DNA from: Adiantum capillus-veneris
Lineage: Eukaryota > Streptophyta > Polypodiopsida > Polypodiales > Pteridaceae
Direction of reading: 5' to 3'
Length of the DNA: 64,000 bases
Assembly: GCA_014529385.2 (NCBI GenBank)
Contig: CM043966.1
Coordinates: forward strand, 103,365,087-103,429,086
Position numbers and translations under genes: made by a program. The notes below the pieces were generated by a model. That model saw nothing but the letters and a program-made list of their open reading frames with translations, did not search any database and was not told the DNA's origin. Below, piece by piece: positions 1-9,282 of the stretch. Numbering within the stretch: position 1 is the stretch's first letter; each line of letters opens with the position of its first letter.

Positions 1-305
1 ACATAAATATGATAGCTATGTGATAGCCACTTGAAAGCTATTAGCAAGTAATTACTTTTCAATAGCTACCATGTAGCTAATTTGGTTTCAATACTAGCAT
101 CTATAACAACTATTATACAACTCTTAGATAGTTATCATCTATTAAAATCTATTAGATAATAATCAGATACTAATAGCGTTTGGAGAGCTATCAAAAGATA
201 AAAGCTAGAAGTAGATTCCCAATAGGTATCATATGCCTAACTCTAAACAATCTGCCTCATCCACAGGTATTAGGTAAGATATTAGATACCTTTTGAACAC
301 CTTTC
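1..305 (+). repeat. Fragment of the TAGCTA-rich LTR (family of 28.8-30.3 kb)
   Basis: This AT-rich stretch aligns collinearly with about 29,664-29,970. Shared landmarks include the start (ATAAATATGATAGCTATG against AAATATGATAGGCATATG), the phrase GATTCCCAATAGGTATCATA, and CTCTAAACAA followed by CTGC. Similarity fades near 305. Because the 30-kb copy ends at a primer-binding site, I read this as a truncated LTR that begins outside the window. No coding content is seen. Confidence 0.6.
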
Positions 306-720
306 AGTGCGTCCTGCTTTAGTGCTTAAAGGTTCATTGATCATGCATATGAAATGAATTTTATGTGTATGAAAAAAGCTTTTATAGATGAAAGGAACCT
401 GGCAAATTGATTGCTGATTGTAAGTAGTTCAAAAGAGTTCTAGATAAAAAAAATCTTCGATGCTTTCTTCAAAACCAGAGCAAGCTTCTTTAACTTGAAA
501 ATAAAAGCAGATCAAAACTCTTTAATGCTTTCTTTCACTTAAAATCAGATCTGGCTTCTATAACTTGAAAATTAGGCATATTATCCTCAACAAATCAACC
601 AAAACAGCAGCTGGAATTTGCATTGATTCTACCAATGTTGTCTTCAACTTTCAAGCAAAGAAAACTACACAGCAACATATCCATTTAATTGAATAGCCCA
701 ATAGGACATTGAAATAGAAA

Positions 721-721
<1 letters not shown>
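306..721. other. Intergenic, no recognisable feature
   Basis: AT-rich sequence with short reiterated phrases such as TTCTTTAACTTGAAAATAAA and TTCTATAACTTGAAAATTAG near 487 and 556. I see no gene, RNA or mobile-element signature. Confidence 0.5.

Positions 722-814
<93 letters not shown>
722..814. repeat. Compound (TG)n(GA)n microsatellite
   Basis: An uninterrupted TG run of about 38 bp passes directly into a GA run of about 55 bp. The serine/leucine and histidine/threonine reading frames across it are artefacts of the dinucleotide repeat. Confidence 0.97.
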
Positions 815-816
<2 letters not shown>

Positions 817-835
817 CACTCAAACATACATGGTG

Positions 836-2165
836 AAATATACACACTTGACCAAAGTGCTTGAGAAGTTACTATTCGCTGATAGATACACTAGGTTCAA
901 AGACTCTACTTGTCTATGATGGGCGCCTATATATTACTTACATTATGTTTATAAAATTTTCTTTTCTTGTGAGATATTTTACCCTATATTTATACAATTT
1001 GATTAAACATACACCTGCTAATAAAGTATTTGAGATGTCACTCTCTGATGATATATACTAGGTTGGAGGCTCTACTTGTCTATGATGGGTGCTTGAATAT
1101 TAGTCAAATTTTGTTCGTTTGTTCTTGCTTTCATAAAAAGGAGTTGATTGGACACTGGACACATAAGGTGCCACATGTGCAAAGCATGTGATATGTGCAA
1201 AGCACGTGATATTTTACTAGATATTTGTGTGATGCTAAAGCACATACTTGCAAATAATGCGCTTGAGATTTCAGTCTCCAACAATAGATACACAAGGCTG
1301 GAGGTTCTACTTGTCTGTGATGGTCATTTGAATATCAGTCACATTGTTTTGGTTTAAAAAATCGGTTAATGATTAACAACTGGATGCGAAAGGGATGCCA
1401 TGCACATGTGTAACACACCTGATATTTTGCCTGATATTTGTGTAATGTACAAAATAGAAAGATTATTAGTACCAGAATAGAGGGTTTGAATGTAGAATAT
1501 AGCCATGCCCAATAGAAGTGCATGTGTGCCAGAAATACAAAAGAAACATACACACTCCAACAAAGTGCTTGAGAAGTCGCTCTTGAATGATAGATACACT
1601 AGTGTGAAAGACTACTTGTGTATGATGGGCACATAAATATCAGTGACATTATGTTCATTTGTTCTTTTCTTGTCCATATATTTTACCTTATATTTGTACA
1701 ATTTGATTAAATATACACCTACAAATGAAGTATTTGAAATGTCATTATCTGATGATAGATACACTAGGTTGGAGGCTCTACTTGTCTATGCTTGAATATA
1801 TATTAGTCAAATTTGGTTCACCTTTTCTTGCTTTCGTCAAAAAGAGTTGATTGGACACTAGATGCGGATGGGGTGCCATGTGTGCAAACATCTGATATTT
1901 TGCCTGATATTTGTGTGATGATCAAGCATACACTTACAAATTACGCACTTGAGATATCACTCTCCGATGATAGATAGACAAGTTTGAACTCTACTTGTCT
2001 GTGATGGGGGTTTAATTATTAGTCACTTTTTTTTTTGTTCGTTCTTGTTTTGGTTAGAAAAGTTTGGCTAATGACTGACAACTGGATAAAGTGCCACGTG
2101 TGTAGCACCTGAATAGAAAGACTATCATTAGAATAAAGGTGCTAGGTGTATGCCAAACAAAGGTG
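836..2165. repeat. Two-copy tandem duplication of ~705 bp with internal sub-repeats
   Basis: Landmarks recur at a constant offset. AAAGTGCTTGAGAAGT lies near 856 and 1562, the GATAGATACACTAG-type motif at about 881/1588, 1049/1752 and 1284/1967 (offsets 707, 703 and 683), and the AAGTGCATGTGTGCC-type end near 1517/2161. Each unit contains three diverged sub-repeats made of a GATAGATACAC motif followed by a phrase like CTACTTGTCTATGATGG. This suggests an older triplication followed by tandem duplication of the whole block. No coding frame is convincing. The second copy ends about 360 bp upstream of the WD40 start codon. Confidence 0.75.
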
Positions 2166-2249
2166 CATGTTTAGAAAAGGGCTGTGGGGAGCGGCTCTTC
2201 TAAGGTGACAAGTGGCGGGAGTGGAAAGCAATATATATTGTGCCCATTG

Positions 2250-2526
2250 AGAAGTACGTGACGTGATGCGGTCTTTTTCTTGCTAGTCGTCTCCTACTTC
2301 AATTTACAAGCGTAGCAATCAGGGAAGCATATTTAGAGAGCTTTCCCTCTATATAATTAGCACATTGCACTTGTTTAATTAGCCACAGCACCCCGGCCTT
2401 AATTTTTTTTGCATTCTCCCGCCCCATATTCAACTTGCATGTAATATACTGTGTGACAAGATTGATTGCTAGCTACATATATTTAGCCCCCCTACATACA
2501 TTCAAAAAAGGCAAACTTATTTCAGT
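2250..2526 (+). promoter_or_regulatory. Probable promoter and 5' leader of the WD40 gene
   Basis: A TATA-like TATATAATT lies at 2350-2358, roughly 170 bp before the start codon. Upstream, TACGTGACGTGATG (2255-2268) holds two ACGT cores of the kind bound by plant bZIP factors. A second TA-rich motif sits near 2230. The assignment is positional; neither a transcription start nor regulation is shown by the sequence. Confidence 0.4.
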
Positions 2527-4212
2527 ATGAGGATCCCGATCACCCCCTTGCAGAACATTGTCAACGCTTATGTTGCAGGGAAGCATGCTCCTCAGCTACT
2601 CTGCACAACTGTTGGCCAAAAAGATCGACCGCAGAAAATGCTTGACGACGGTAGTTATTGGGACAAAGCCATTGAGGGGGCCGATGGGAAAGATGAGGAG
2701 AATGTGGCTGTACACCTCCAAGCTGCTGCCCTGCATAAAGTAGCCCCACCAGGATCACTAGATATATCTTCTGGCCTCAGACTTAGCATTGCCACCATAG
2801 GACAACACAAAGACCAAGTTTTAGCCCTAGCAGTTGCAGGAGATCTTTTGTACTCTGCATCAGCTAGCACTGACATAAGAGTGTTTAAGGCTCCTTTCTT
2901 TCAAGAACTGGATCGCTTCGGTAGTGGAAATGGAATGGTGAAGGCATTGATGACCTTTGGTGGCAAACTGTATAGTGCCCATCAAGATAACAAGATAAGG
3001 GTTTGGAAGAGAGTGGGGAATGGTGATACTCCATGCAAGCATAAGCTGCAGGCCGTGTTGCCTAGGTTGGACCATGTTTTGAAGAGCATGCTGTCAAACA
3101 GAAAGTATGTACAAGTGCGGCGGCATAAGAAGAAGCTATGGATGGAGCATGCGGATACAATAAGTGCGCTCGCAATGGGAGGCAGAACCTGGCAGGGGAA
3201 TATTGTCCATGGCAATGGGCATGAATCATGCACTCCTAGTGTCCTATACTCAGCTTCGTGGGACAAGACAGTGAAAGTGTGGAGCTTAAATAGTTATAAA
3301 TGCATAGAGTCCTTCTATGCTCACAATGATGCTATCAATGCAATGATTGTGGTTGATGGGTCTGTGCTAGTGACAGCGTCGGCCGATTGCAGTATCAAGC
3401 TATGGTTGAGGCGAGAATTCTCGGTGAAGAAGACAAAACACAGCTTGCTAACCACGCTGCATGGGCAAAGAGCTGCGGTGAACGCGCTGGCGGTGTCTGC
3501 GAATGGGAAAATTCTATATTCTGGGGGCTCGGATGGGGCTATGATAGCATGGAAAAGGGTATACAATAAGCCTCAAGCAAGGGTGAGCTTTTCGTATAAT
3601 AGCATTGATCACAGCAGGAGTGTGAGTGGGGATCAGGGATTGAAGGGAGGAGAAGGAAAGGAGGAAAGCAGCACTGCAAATGATTTAAGCAAGCATGAGA
3701 GTGGGTCGTTAGCAGGGTTGAGGAGGGTGAGTCGGCATAATAGAGCAGTGGCCAGCGGTGTTAGCTTTGTGATGAGGAAGGTGATAATGGGCCACACAAG
3801 GGCTGTGCTGTCAGTGAGTACAGTGGGGAACAATATAGTGTGCAGCAGTTCTGCAGATAAGACCATCAGAATTTGGAGGAGGACGGCTAACAAATATAGA
3901 CCGGAGCGGCGTCGCAGTGGCGACTATGGCACTCCCGGCCGACCGACACAGCGCCGCAGCGGGGATTACGGGCCTGGCGCCGCCCTGCATGAGACCGTGG
4001 AAACATCAGTTTGGGAGTACACGTGCCTGGCAGTGCTCGCAGGCCACGAAGGACCTGTCAAATCCATTGTTTCCGTACTGTGTCCTGCATCTGACTACGC
4101 TATTAACATAGCTGGCGATGGCGATTGTGCTCATCATGACACCGGAGTAGTTGTGTACAGCGGTGGCCTCGACTCCAAAGTGAACGTGTGGTCCATCCCT
4201 CTCCATCGCTAG
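2527..4212 (+). CDS. JINGUBANG-like seven-blade WD40 repeat protein
   Basis: An uninterrupted 561-codon frame, the only intact host-type gene in the window. WD40-like blades end in the characteristic D-[KVS]-x-[IV]-[RK]-[VLI]-[WF] pattern: residues ~92-120 (TDIRVF), ~137-161 (NKIRVWK), ~208-255 (DKTVKVWSL), ~264-295 (CSIKLWL), ~312-344 (GAMIAWK), ~421-451 (DKTIRIWR) and ~505-557 (SKVNVWSI), consistent with a seven-blade propeller. Between blades 2 and 3 lies VLKSMLSNRKYVQVRRHKKK, matching the conserved linker of plant JINGUBANG-type proteins, whose Arabidopsis founder restrains pollen germination. A low-complexity insert (~345-418) and an RRSGDYG-duplicated linker (~460-480) are features of this copy. 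No signal peptide or membrane segment is seen, so it is probably a soluble scaffold protein. The ATG chosen is the first of the frame and follows a plausible leader. Family assignment is strong; exact orthology and function are inferred. Confidence 0.9.
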   Translation: MRIPITPLQNIVNAYVAGKHAPQLLCTTVGQKDRPQKMLDDGSYWDKAIEGADGKDEENVAVHLQAAALHKVAPPGSLDISSGLRLSIATIGQHKDQVLALAVAGDLLYSASASTDIRVFKAPFFQELDRFGSGNGMVKALMTFGGKLYSAHQDNKIRVWKRVGNGDTPCKHKLQAVLPRLDHVLKSMLSNRKYVQVRRHKKKLWMEHADTISALAMGGRTWQGNIVHGNGHESCTPSVLYSASWDKTVKVWSLNSYKCIESFYAHNDAINAMIVVDGSVLVTASADCSIKLWLRREFSVKKTKHSLLTTLHGQRAAVNALAVSANGKILYSGGSDGAMIAWKRVYNKPQARVSFSYNSIDHSRSVSGDQGLKGGEGKEESSTANDLSKHESGSLAGLRRVSRHNRAVASGVSFVMRKVIMGHTRAVLSVSTVGNNIVCSSSADKTIRIWRRTANKYRPERRRSGDYGTPGRPTQRRSGDYGPGAALHETVETSVWEYTCLAVLAGHEGPVKSIVSVLCPASDYAINIAGDGDCAHHDTGVVVYSGGLDSKVNVWSIPLHR

Positions 4213-4259
4213 CTCTGTTTTATATGCATCGAATAAGAGCTACACTTCATGTCTATATT

Positions 4260-4687
4260 GGCTGGGTTCACATAACACCGACCGAAAACATGACACTTTA
4301 TGAGCTCTTCCGAGTGGAAAAGCTTCAAAACGTTCTCTTCCATTGTCCATGTGTTCACATTAATGTCGGAGGAAAATGCGAGGCAATTTCTTACCACCGT
4401 CTTATGTGAACGCTTGGAGGCTGTGGAAGAAACATGAGGAGACAAGTGTGGAAAAAGGGGTGGGAGGTTTAGTTTAATGTGATTGCTGCCAACATGGCAC
4501 TTTTTGCCAAGGTGGAAGAAAGAACTTCTGAGGGGGGGAGGAACAAATCCCCTTTTTCTCTTCCACGATATGGCACTCTCCATCTCACTTTTTCGCCGCC
4601 CTGTGTGAACAGCAAGGCCCACATGACACTTTTTTGTTGGTTTACAAGCTTTTCCAATTTCTACCGTCACCTTATGTGAATCCAACC
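4260..4687. mobile_element. MITE-like inverted-repeat element just 3' of the WD40 gene
   Basis: The segment begins GGCTGGGTTCACATAA and ends with the inverted partner of GGTTGGATTCACATAA (14 of 16 positions match). Weaker pairing extends about 12 bp further inward. Internal phrases built on CATGACACTTT and TATGTGAA recur. At 428 bp with no transposase frame it fits a non-autonomous DNA transposon. Target duplications are not clear; TAT-containing sequence flanks both sides. It starts 47 bp after the stop codon and so probably lies in or next to the 3' UTR. A 166-codon minus-strand frame across it resembles no protein I know. Confidence 0.55.
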
Positions 4688-5270
4688 TATGTCTCTCTTT
4701 CTCGCGCACATATGTAACATGTGTATTGTTTCACTATGAATCTCCATGTATATATACACATTTCAACACTATCCTTGTTAAGCTATTTCTAAAAGGTATA
4801 TGACTTTAGCCTCTATCAAAAGAATAACTCTCACTTTTCCATGCAACGCACAACTCAAACCAATAGATCAAACCAATAGAAGAACATTGCACTATTTGTA
4901 GTTCCATGCTTGCTCTCGCTCCTAGTTCATGCTTGTCAACTCTTTCAACCTGGTGCATTTTATTTGTGAAATTTTATTTTTGTGCTTTAGCAATTGAAAC
5001 TGTTTTTTGAGCTTTTTGCCACTTTTGTCTTCTTGTCATAAAAGTTACACATTGGTGTATATAGTTTACGTTACAATAATCAACACTTACCAAAGATGGA
5101 CGGTAAACCATGTGGGTAGCATACAAGTGAAGATGATGAAGTGAATAGTGGGAAAAGTTACATAATGTTATAGTGTAGGGAAACCTACCAAGAACCACTA
5201 CAATATTCAAAACAAGTACATAGAGTTCATCACTGACACAAGCCCCAACCTTGAAACAAACTCTTGTATA
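4688..5270. other. Intergenic, no recognisable feature
   Basis: AT-rich sequence without a credible gene or repeat. It separates the MITE-like element from the gypsy LTR that starts with TGTCACGGATGC at 5271. Confidence 0.5.
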
Positions 5271-6170
5271 TGTCACGGATGCTTGAGAGTCAATCTTCTT
5301 GAGTTTCCTACAAAAAATCACTACAAGATTCTAGAAGCTTTTGGAAGATGCTAGAAGAATTGTCTGGAAGGTTCTAGAAGATTGAGGAAAGTTATGAAAG
5401 GTTCTAGAGTTTGGCTTCAATCGTCGCTTATGTCGTTGCCTACATCATCACTTGATCATCAATAGAAGGTTCTACAACATCTAGAGGAGTCTAGAAGATT
5501 CTAAAAGGTTATAGAAGCATATAATAGATTCTAAGAGATTCTAGAAGTATCAAGAAGATTCTAGAAGTTGCTTAAAGAATATTGAAAATTTTAGAAGCTT
5601 GAGGAAGTACCTAGAAGGTTCTTAACATCCTTAAGCTTGAGGAAGAACCTAGAAGATTCTTAACCTCCTTAAGATTTTCGTATAAATAGAGGTCTTGGGC
5701 TATAAGCCCCTCAGTCTTCTCAACACTAGTTGTCAGGCTCGTGTGAGGTAAGCCCTCTTCTAGTGCTTATCTTGTGATCGAGTCTTGTCCTTTTTGTCAA
5801 GTCTTGCTTTGTAATTCAAGCTTTGTAGTCCAAGTTTTGTAAGCAAGTTTGTTAATCAAGTATTGAGCCTTTTGATCAAGATTAAATTTGTATTCAAGTT
5901 TCATATATGTCCTTGTGTATTGTGAGCGCCTCCTTTCGCTCTCTTCTAGCTTAAGACGGGCTCATAACATGAGTAGTCCTCTTCTAGTCCTTGTCTTGTT
6001 AACAAGTCTTGTTCTTGTAATCAAGTTTCGCCTTGTAATTCAAACTTTGTAGTCCAAGTTTGTTAAGCAAGTTTGTCAATTAAGTATTAAGTCTTGTAAT
6101 GAAGATCAAGTTTATAATCAAATGTCAAGACCTTATATATTGTGAGCACCCTTAGACGTGCTGATAATAG
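5271..6170 (+). mobile_element. 5' LTR of a degenerate Ty3/gypsy element with HSE-like arrays
   Basis: The LTR start (TGTCACGGATGCTTGAGAGT) recurs at 11,428 (TGTCATGAATGTTTGAGGGT) directly after a purine-rich tract, as expected for a 3' LTR. Its U3 part (about 5325-5600) is packed with TTCTAGAA units. Perfect three-unit heat-shock elements of the form GAAnnTTCnnGAA lie at 5367-5379 and near 5554-5566. A TATA box, TATAAATAGAGG, follows at 5681. The R/U5 part contains a ~224-bp tandem duplication: the CTCTTCTAG phrase at 5755 recurs at 5979. The 3' boundary is uncertain; both sub-copies end in a GCTGATAATA/GCTCATAACA-type sequence, the second near 6170. Confidence 0.65.
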
Positions 6171-6606
6171 TTTGGTAAGACTGAAATTATTGATTTTGCT
6201 GAAGCATGGAGCCCATATTGGAAGGTGTAGTATCCAACTTGCAAAAGTTACAACAACCAAATCCAGGAGTTGCATGCACGATGAAAAATAGAGCAACCAT
6301 ATGTGCCAAGTTGAGTGGTGCAAGACCTTGAACGTTGAGTTTAAGATATTGTGCCAAAATCCATCCATAATTTTAGCTAGTTTAGTGGGGCAAGTAGAGA
6401 AACCACACGTGCCATGTCCAATGGTGCAATAACTTCAACCTCTAGTCCAGAAACTACGTGAAGCAAATATGTACAAAAATCAAATTGTGGTTTTAGTTAG
6501 TCCACCACAAAAAACGATGGGGCGCAAGGTCAACCCACTTGAAAAGAATGACAAGGCAAGATCAAAGTTTAAAGGAGTATTTCAATAAGTTAAGCTATTT
6601 ATATGC
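6171..6606. other. Decayed gypsy internal sequence
   Basis: The stretch lies between the LTR and the integrase remnant. Two loosely similar blocks near 6290-6375 and 6395-6500 (AACCATATGTGCCA and AACCACACGTGCCA) suggest a degenerate ~105-bp duplication. No conserved domain is visible. Confidence 0.35.
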
Positions 6607-6985
6607 ATGCAACCAAAGCTTTACCCGGATGGTGCTTCTCAAGTTAGTCTCATTGACGCAATTCTCTCAACAGGCTTTGGAGAAGTAGTTGTAGAAACCA
6701 AGCTTCACAAGCTACAACAAGGCTATCACCCTTCTTTATTCATTGGGGAAGGAATAGAAAAGCTTTTCTTTGAGGGTATTTACTGCTATCATGGGCTACC
6801 AAGTGACATTGTTTCAAATCAAGGTCCACACTTGATAACAAGTTTTTGGAAAAGCTTGTTCGAGCTTCAATCAATAAATATTTCTCTCTCTTCATTCAAT
6901 CATCCACAGAGTGATGGACGAACAAAGGGGGTGAATCAAGTATTAGAGCGGTGTCTTCAATGCATAATCTATTACCATATACATG
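6607..6985 (+). pseudogene. Ty3/gypsy integrase core remnant
   Basis: The frame carries typical gypsy integrase phrases: IYCYHGLPSDIVSNQGPH, then FWKSLFELQ, then FNHPQSDGRTKGVNQ. In functional integrases the second catalytic residue is the Asp of an SDRGPQF-like motif and the third the Glu of an SDGQTERVN-like motif. Here these read SNQGPH (Asp to Asn) and SDGRTKGVN (Glu to Lys), so both visible catalytic positions are lost. The frame leaves integrase similarity near 6970, where copia LTR sequence takes over. It belongs to the element whose LTRs lie at 5271 and 11,428. Confidence 0.75.
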
Positions 6986-7197
6986 TGGTAGTGATATGTG
7001 TGAACACACTAGGACTTCCAGGGATATTTTTCTCTCTTTAGGAGGATTTTCCCCCCGTGCATTGTATATACTCCCATCACTCTGGGGCTATCTATCTTTC
7101 CATTGCACACTAAGTAATACACTCTCTATTGTGTGCCTTGAGTTTCCTTTGTCTTCCCAAGCTGTGTGCGTTTCTTTGCAACCCTAATTCCAACAAT

Positions 7198-7209
7198 TGG
7201 TATCAGAGC
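7198..7209 (+). promoter_or_regulatory. Primer-binding site (initiator tRNA-Met type)
   Basis: TGGTATCAGAGC is the classical plant copia primer-binding site, complementary to the 3' end of initiator tRNA-Met. It follows the LTR end CCAACA after two bases. Confidence 0.88.
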
Positions 7210-7560
7210 AGGTCACGTCCTCCCAGGCTTAGTCGCCAACATCGCCAGAACACCCCTGCTTGTTTTCTCAAATTTCAACGAGCTTTGGCAAGCGTCAGCA
7301 GGTCGACAAAAAAATTGGGTAAGCACGAAGAGCTTGGTCTGCTCAGAATTTCATTTCAGGCTCATTTCAACCTTCATTTCCACTACAGCCAGGTCTGCAC
7401 ATGCAATTTTATCATTTTTTGCAGAATTTCTATCAGTGTTACCTACTGCATAACAAGTCTCATACAGCCTACTACGGGTTGTGCTATATAGCACATGCTG
7501 GTCTCACTTTATTTCTCCTCATTTCGAGAAATTTTTACATTAGGTGCAGGCATTTTCCAT

Positions 7561-8480
7561 GGCTGACAACAACACAGATGTGTTCACGATGTTTGCTACT
7601 GAGGACAGATTGGATGGGGACAATTACCCTATGTGGGCTTACATGACACAACATGTACTTGTATCAAGGGGAGTTTAGAACATTGTGCAGGGCATTGATG
7701 TACATCCTGGTAATGTGGATGCAGGTGATGTTGAGGATACTCCAGGTTTGTTGCCAGGGTTGCCGCTGTCAAAGCGGCTGAGCGGCTTGTTGGGATGTAA
7801 GAGATGTGCAGGCTCATGCATTGCTTACATTGTGTGAGAAGTGCACTATCACTCCTCACATCTGTTCAAAAAAATATGCAAAACAGGCTTGGGATATTCT
7901 AGCAGGTCTTTATGCAACCCGCAATGAGGCTAAAATTGCTTTCCTGCGTAAAGAGTTGGAATCAAAGATTATGCATGAGGAAGATGAAATGGACACTTTT
8001 CTTGCTGGTGTTAAGGATGTTAATGAGCAACTAATTTCTGTAGGAGAAGTCATTTCTGATAGTTCACTTATGCAAAATATTCTTGATGCTTTGCCAAATT
8101 CTTACCAGACTTTTACTAGTACTTGGAGACTTATCACCCAAGGAAATCTTGAAGTTGTCAAGTTTGATGCATTATGCACATTGCTGTTGCAAGAGTCACT
8201 TTTAAAAAAAAAAGGACTAGACAGTATATATGACAGGCTTTTATTGCAGCTCAAAGAAAAGGCGGAAACAACAATGTAACCACTTCTTATGGTTCTGCTC
8301 AGTGGCAAAACTTATGTTCCTAATGCTTCTGCTGGTAGCACTTCGTCTGACAATTCTGGTGATAAGGGCAAAAAGAAGATGTGTTGACATTATTGTAAAG
8401 CTAATGATCACTTGATCAAGCAGTGTCTGAAACTGAAGGCAAAAGAGGCTAAGAAGAAAGAGACTGGATCCACTACATGG
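7561..8480 (+). pseudogene. Copia gag (UBN2-type capsid and zinc knuckle), broken
   Basis: Translation from ATG 7561 gives a copia-type start with DGDNYPMWAYM, then stops at a TAG near 7677 where a Trp codon is expected (SRGV-stop-NIVQGID). Coding sequence resumes in another frame. A 157-codon open stretch (7806-8279) contains the capsid signature AKQAWDILAGLYATRNEAK and the LDALPNSYQTF motif. Near 8379-8435 a CCHC knuckle is visible as HYCKANDHLIKQC, but its first Cys codon is replaced by TGA. The gene would package genomic RNA in virus-like particles if intact; here it is clearly non-functional. Confidence 0.75.
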
Positions 8481-8611
8481 TACAATACAAATACAATGAT
8501 TCTAGAGTCTTCTATCACAAGAGATTGTGGTGCTGATGTTGATGCAGAATGGGCATTTAGTGTAGAGTGCACTTATGATTCTATTGTCCATGATGTATAT
8601 ATGTCACTTAT

Positions 8612-8775
8612 TGTAGTATTTTGACAGTGGTGCTACAAAGCACATTACCTCACATCGTGATTTATTTCTCTATTGAGTCTGTCCCTCATGGGAATATGGT
8701 GACTTTTGCCAGCAATGCCTCTTACCTTGTTCAAGGAGTTGGAAAGATTGTGCTTACTGCTGCAAATGGCATGAT
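8612..8775 (+). pseudogene. Copia aspartic protease remnant
   Basis: The active-site region reads YFDSGATKHITSHRDLF at about 8617-8668, with the DSGA catalytic motif intact. A frame change follows near 8675, after which VPHGNMVTFASNASYLV and GVGKIVLTAANG continue the family pattern. The domain stops abruptly at about 8775 and is joined directly to the integrase C-terminal region. Confidence 0.7.
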
Positions 8776-8955
8776 AGAAAGCCATCTATTGAGCACATGC
8801 GTGTTTTTGGTTGGTTTACTTATGGTTTAATGACACAAGCGCAACGCAAAAAATTGGATGATAAGGCTGTCAAATGTATTTTTGTTGGTTATAGTGTTGA
8901 AAGCAAAGGTTACAAGTTGTACCATCCGCAAACAAAAGCGTATTTTGGTCTTACA
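8776..8955 (+). pseudogene. Copia integrase C-terminal remnant; catalytic core missing
   Basis: The frame reads KPSIEHMRVFGWFTYGL, then KKLDDKAVKCIFVGYS, the usual region after the copia integrase core. The pre-integrase zinc finger and the D,D35E core normally encoded between protease and this point are absent. The jump from protease to C-terminus therefore marks an internal deletion of several hundred codons. Stops occur soon after 8950. Confidence 0.7.
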
Positions 8956-9282
8956 TGATGTTGTGTTTGTGGAAGATTCTGTTTAGCCTTTGCTGTCATG
9001 TACTAGAGAGAGTAATAAAAGCTCATAGGACACTTATGACATTTTATTCCCTCTTTTCAATGGTGGAAGTTCAATTGTAAATTCAAATGAGAAAAATGTA
9101 CAGCCTATGGGGGTTTCTAAAAATGTTATAGATCAGCTTATTATTGATGCAAATGTACATGATGTACTTGATGAGGAAAGGGCTGAAAATGAGTAGGCTA
9201 GAGGTATGCCAAAATGGCTGGTGCACACTTTGCATGAAAGTAAATTGGATGCACCTTTGTCTACTCGTACTCATTCAGGTTC
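8956..9282. other. Decayed copia pol linker
   Basis: The stretch lies between the integrase C-terminus and reverse transcriptase in the copia element. Scattered pol-like codons occur in several frames with stops. No separate feature is seen. Confidence 0.4.

Noticed and set aside
722-814. Long Ser/Leu and His/Thr reading frames (also at 15.0-15.3, 16.8, 22.5, 23.0, 30.6, 37.8, 44.0-44.9 and 47.8 kb)
   Set aside because: They are translations of dinucleotide microsatellites in several frames and on both strands, with no conserved flanking protein sequence.
4209-4709. 166-codon minus-strand frame behind the WD40 gene
   Set aside because: It spans the inverted-repeat element from end to end, is low in complexity at phrases matching the repeats, and resembles no known protein.
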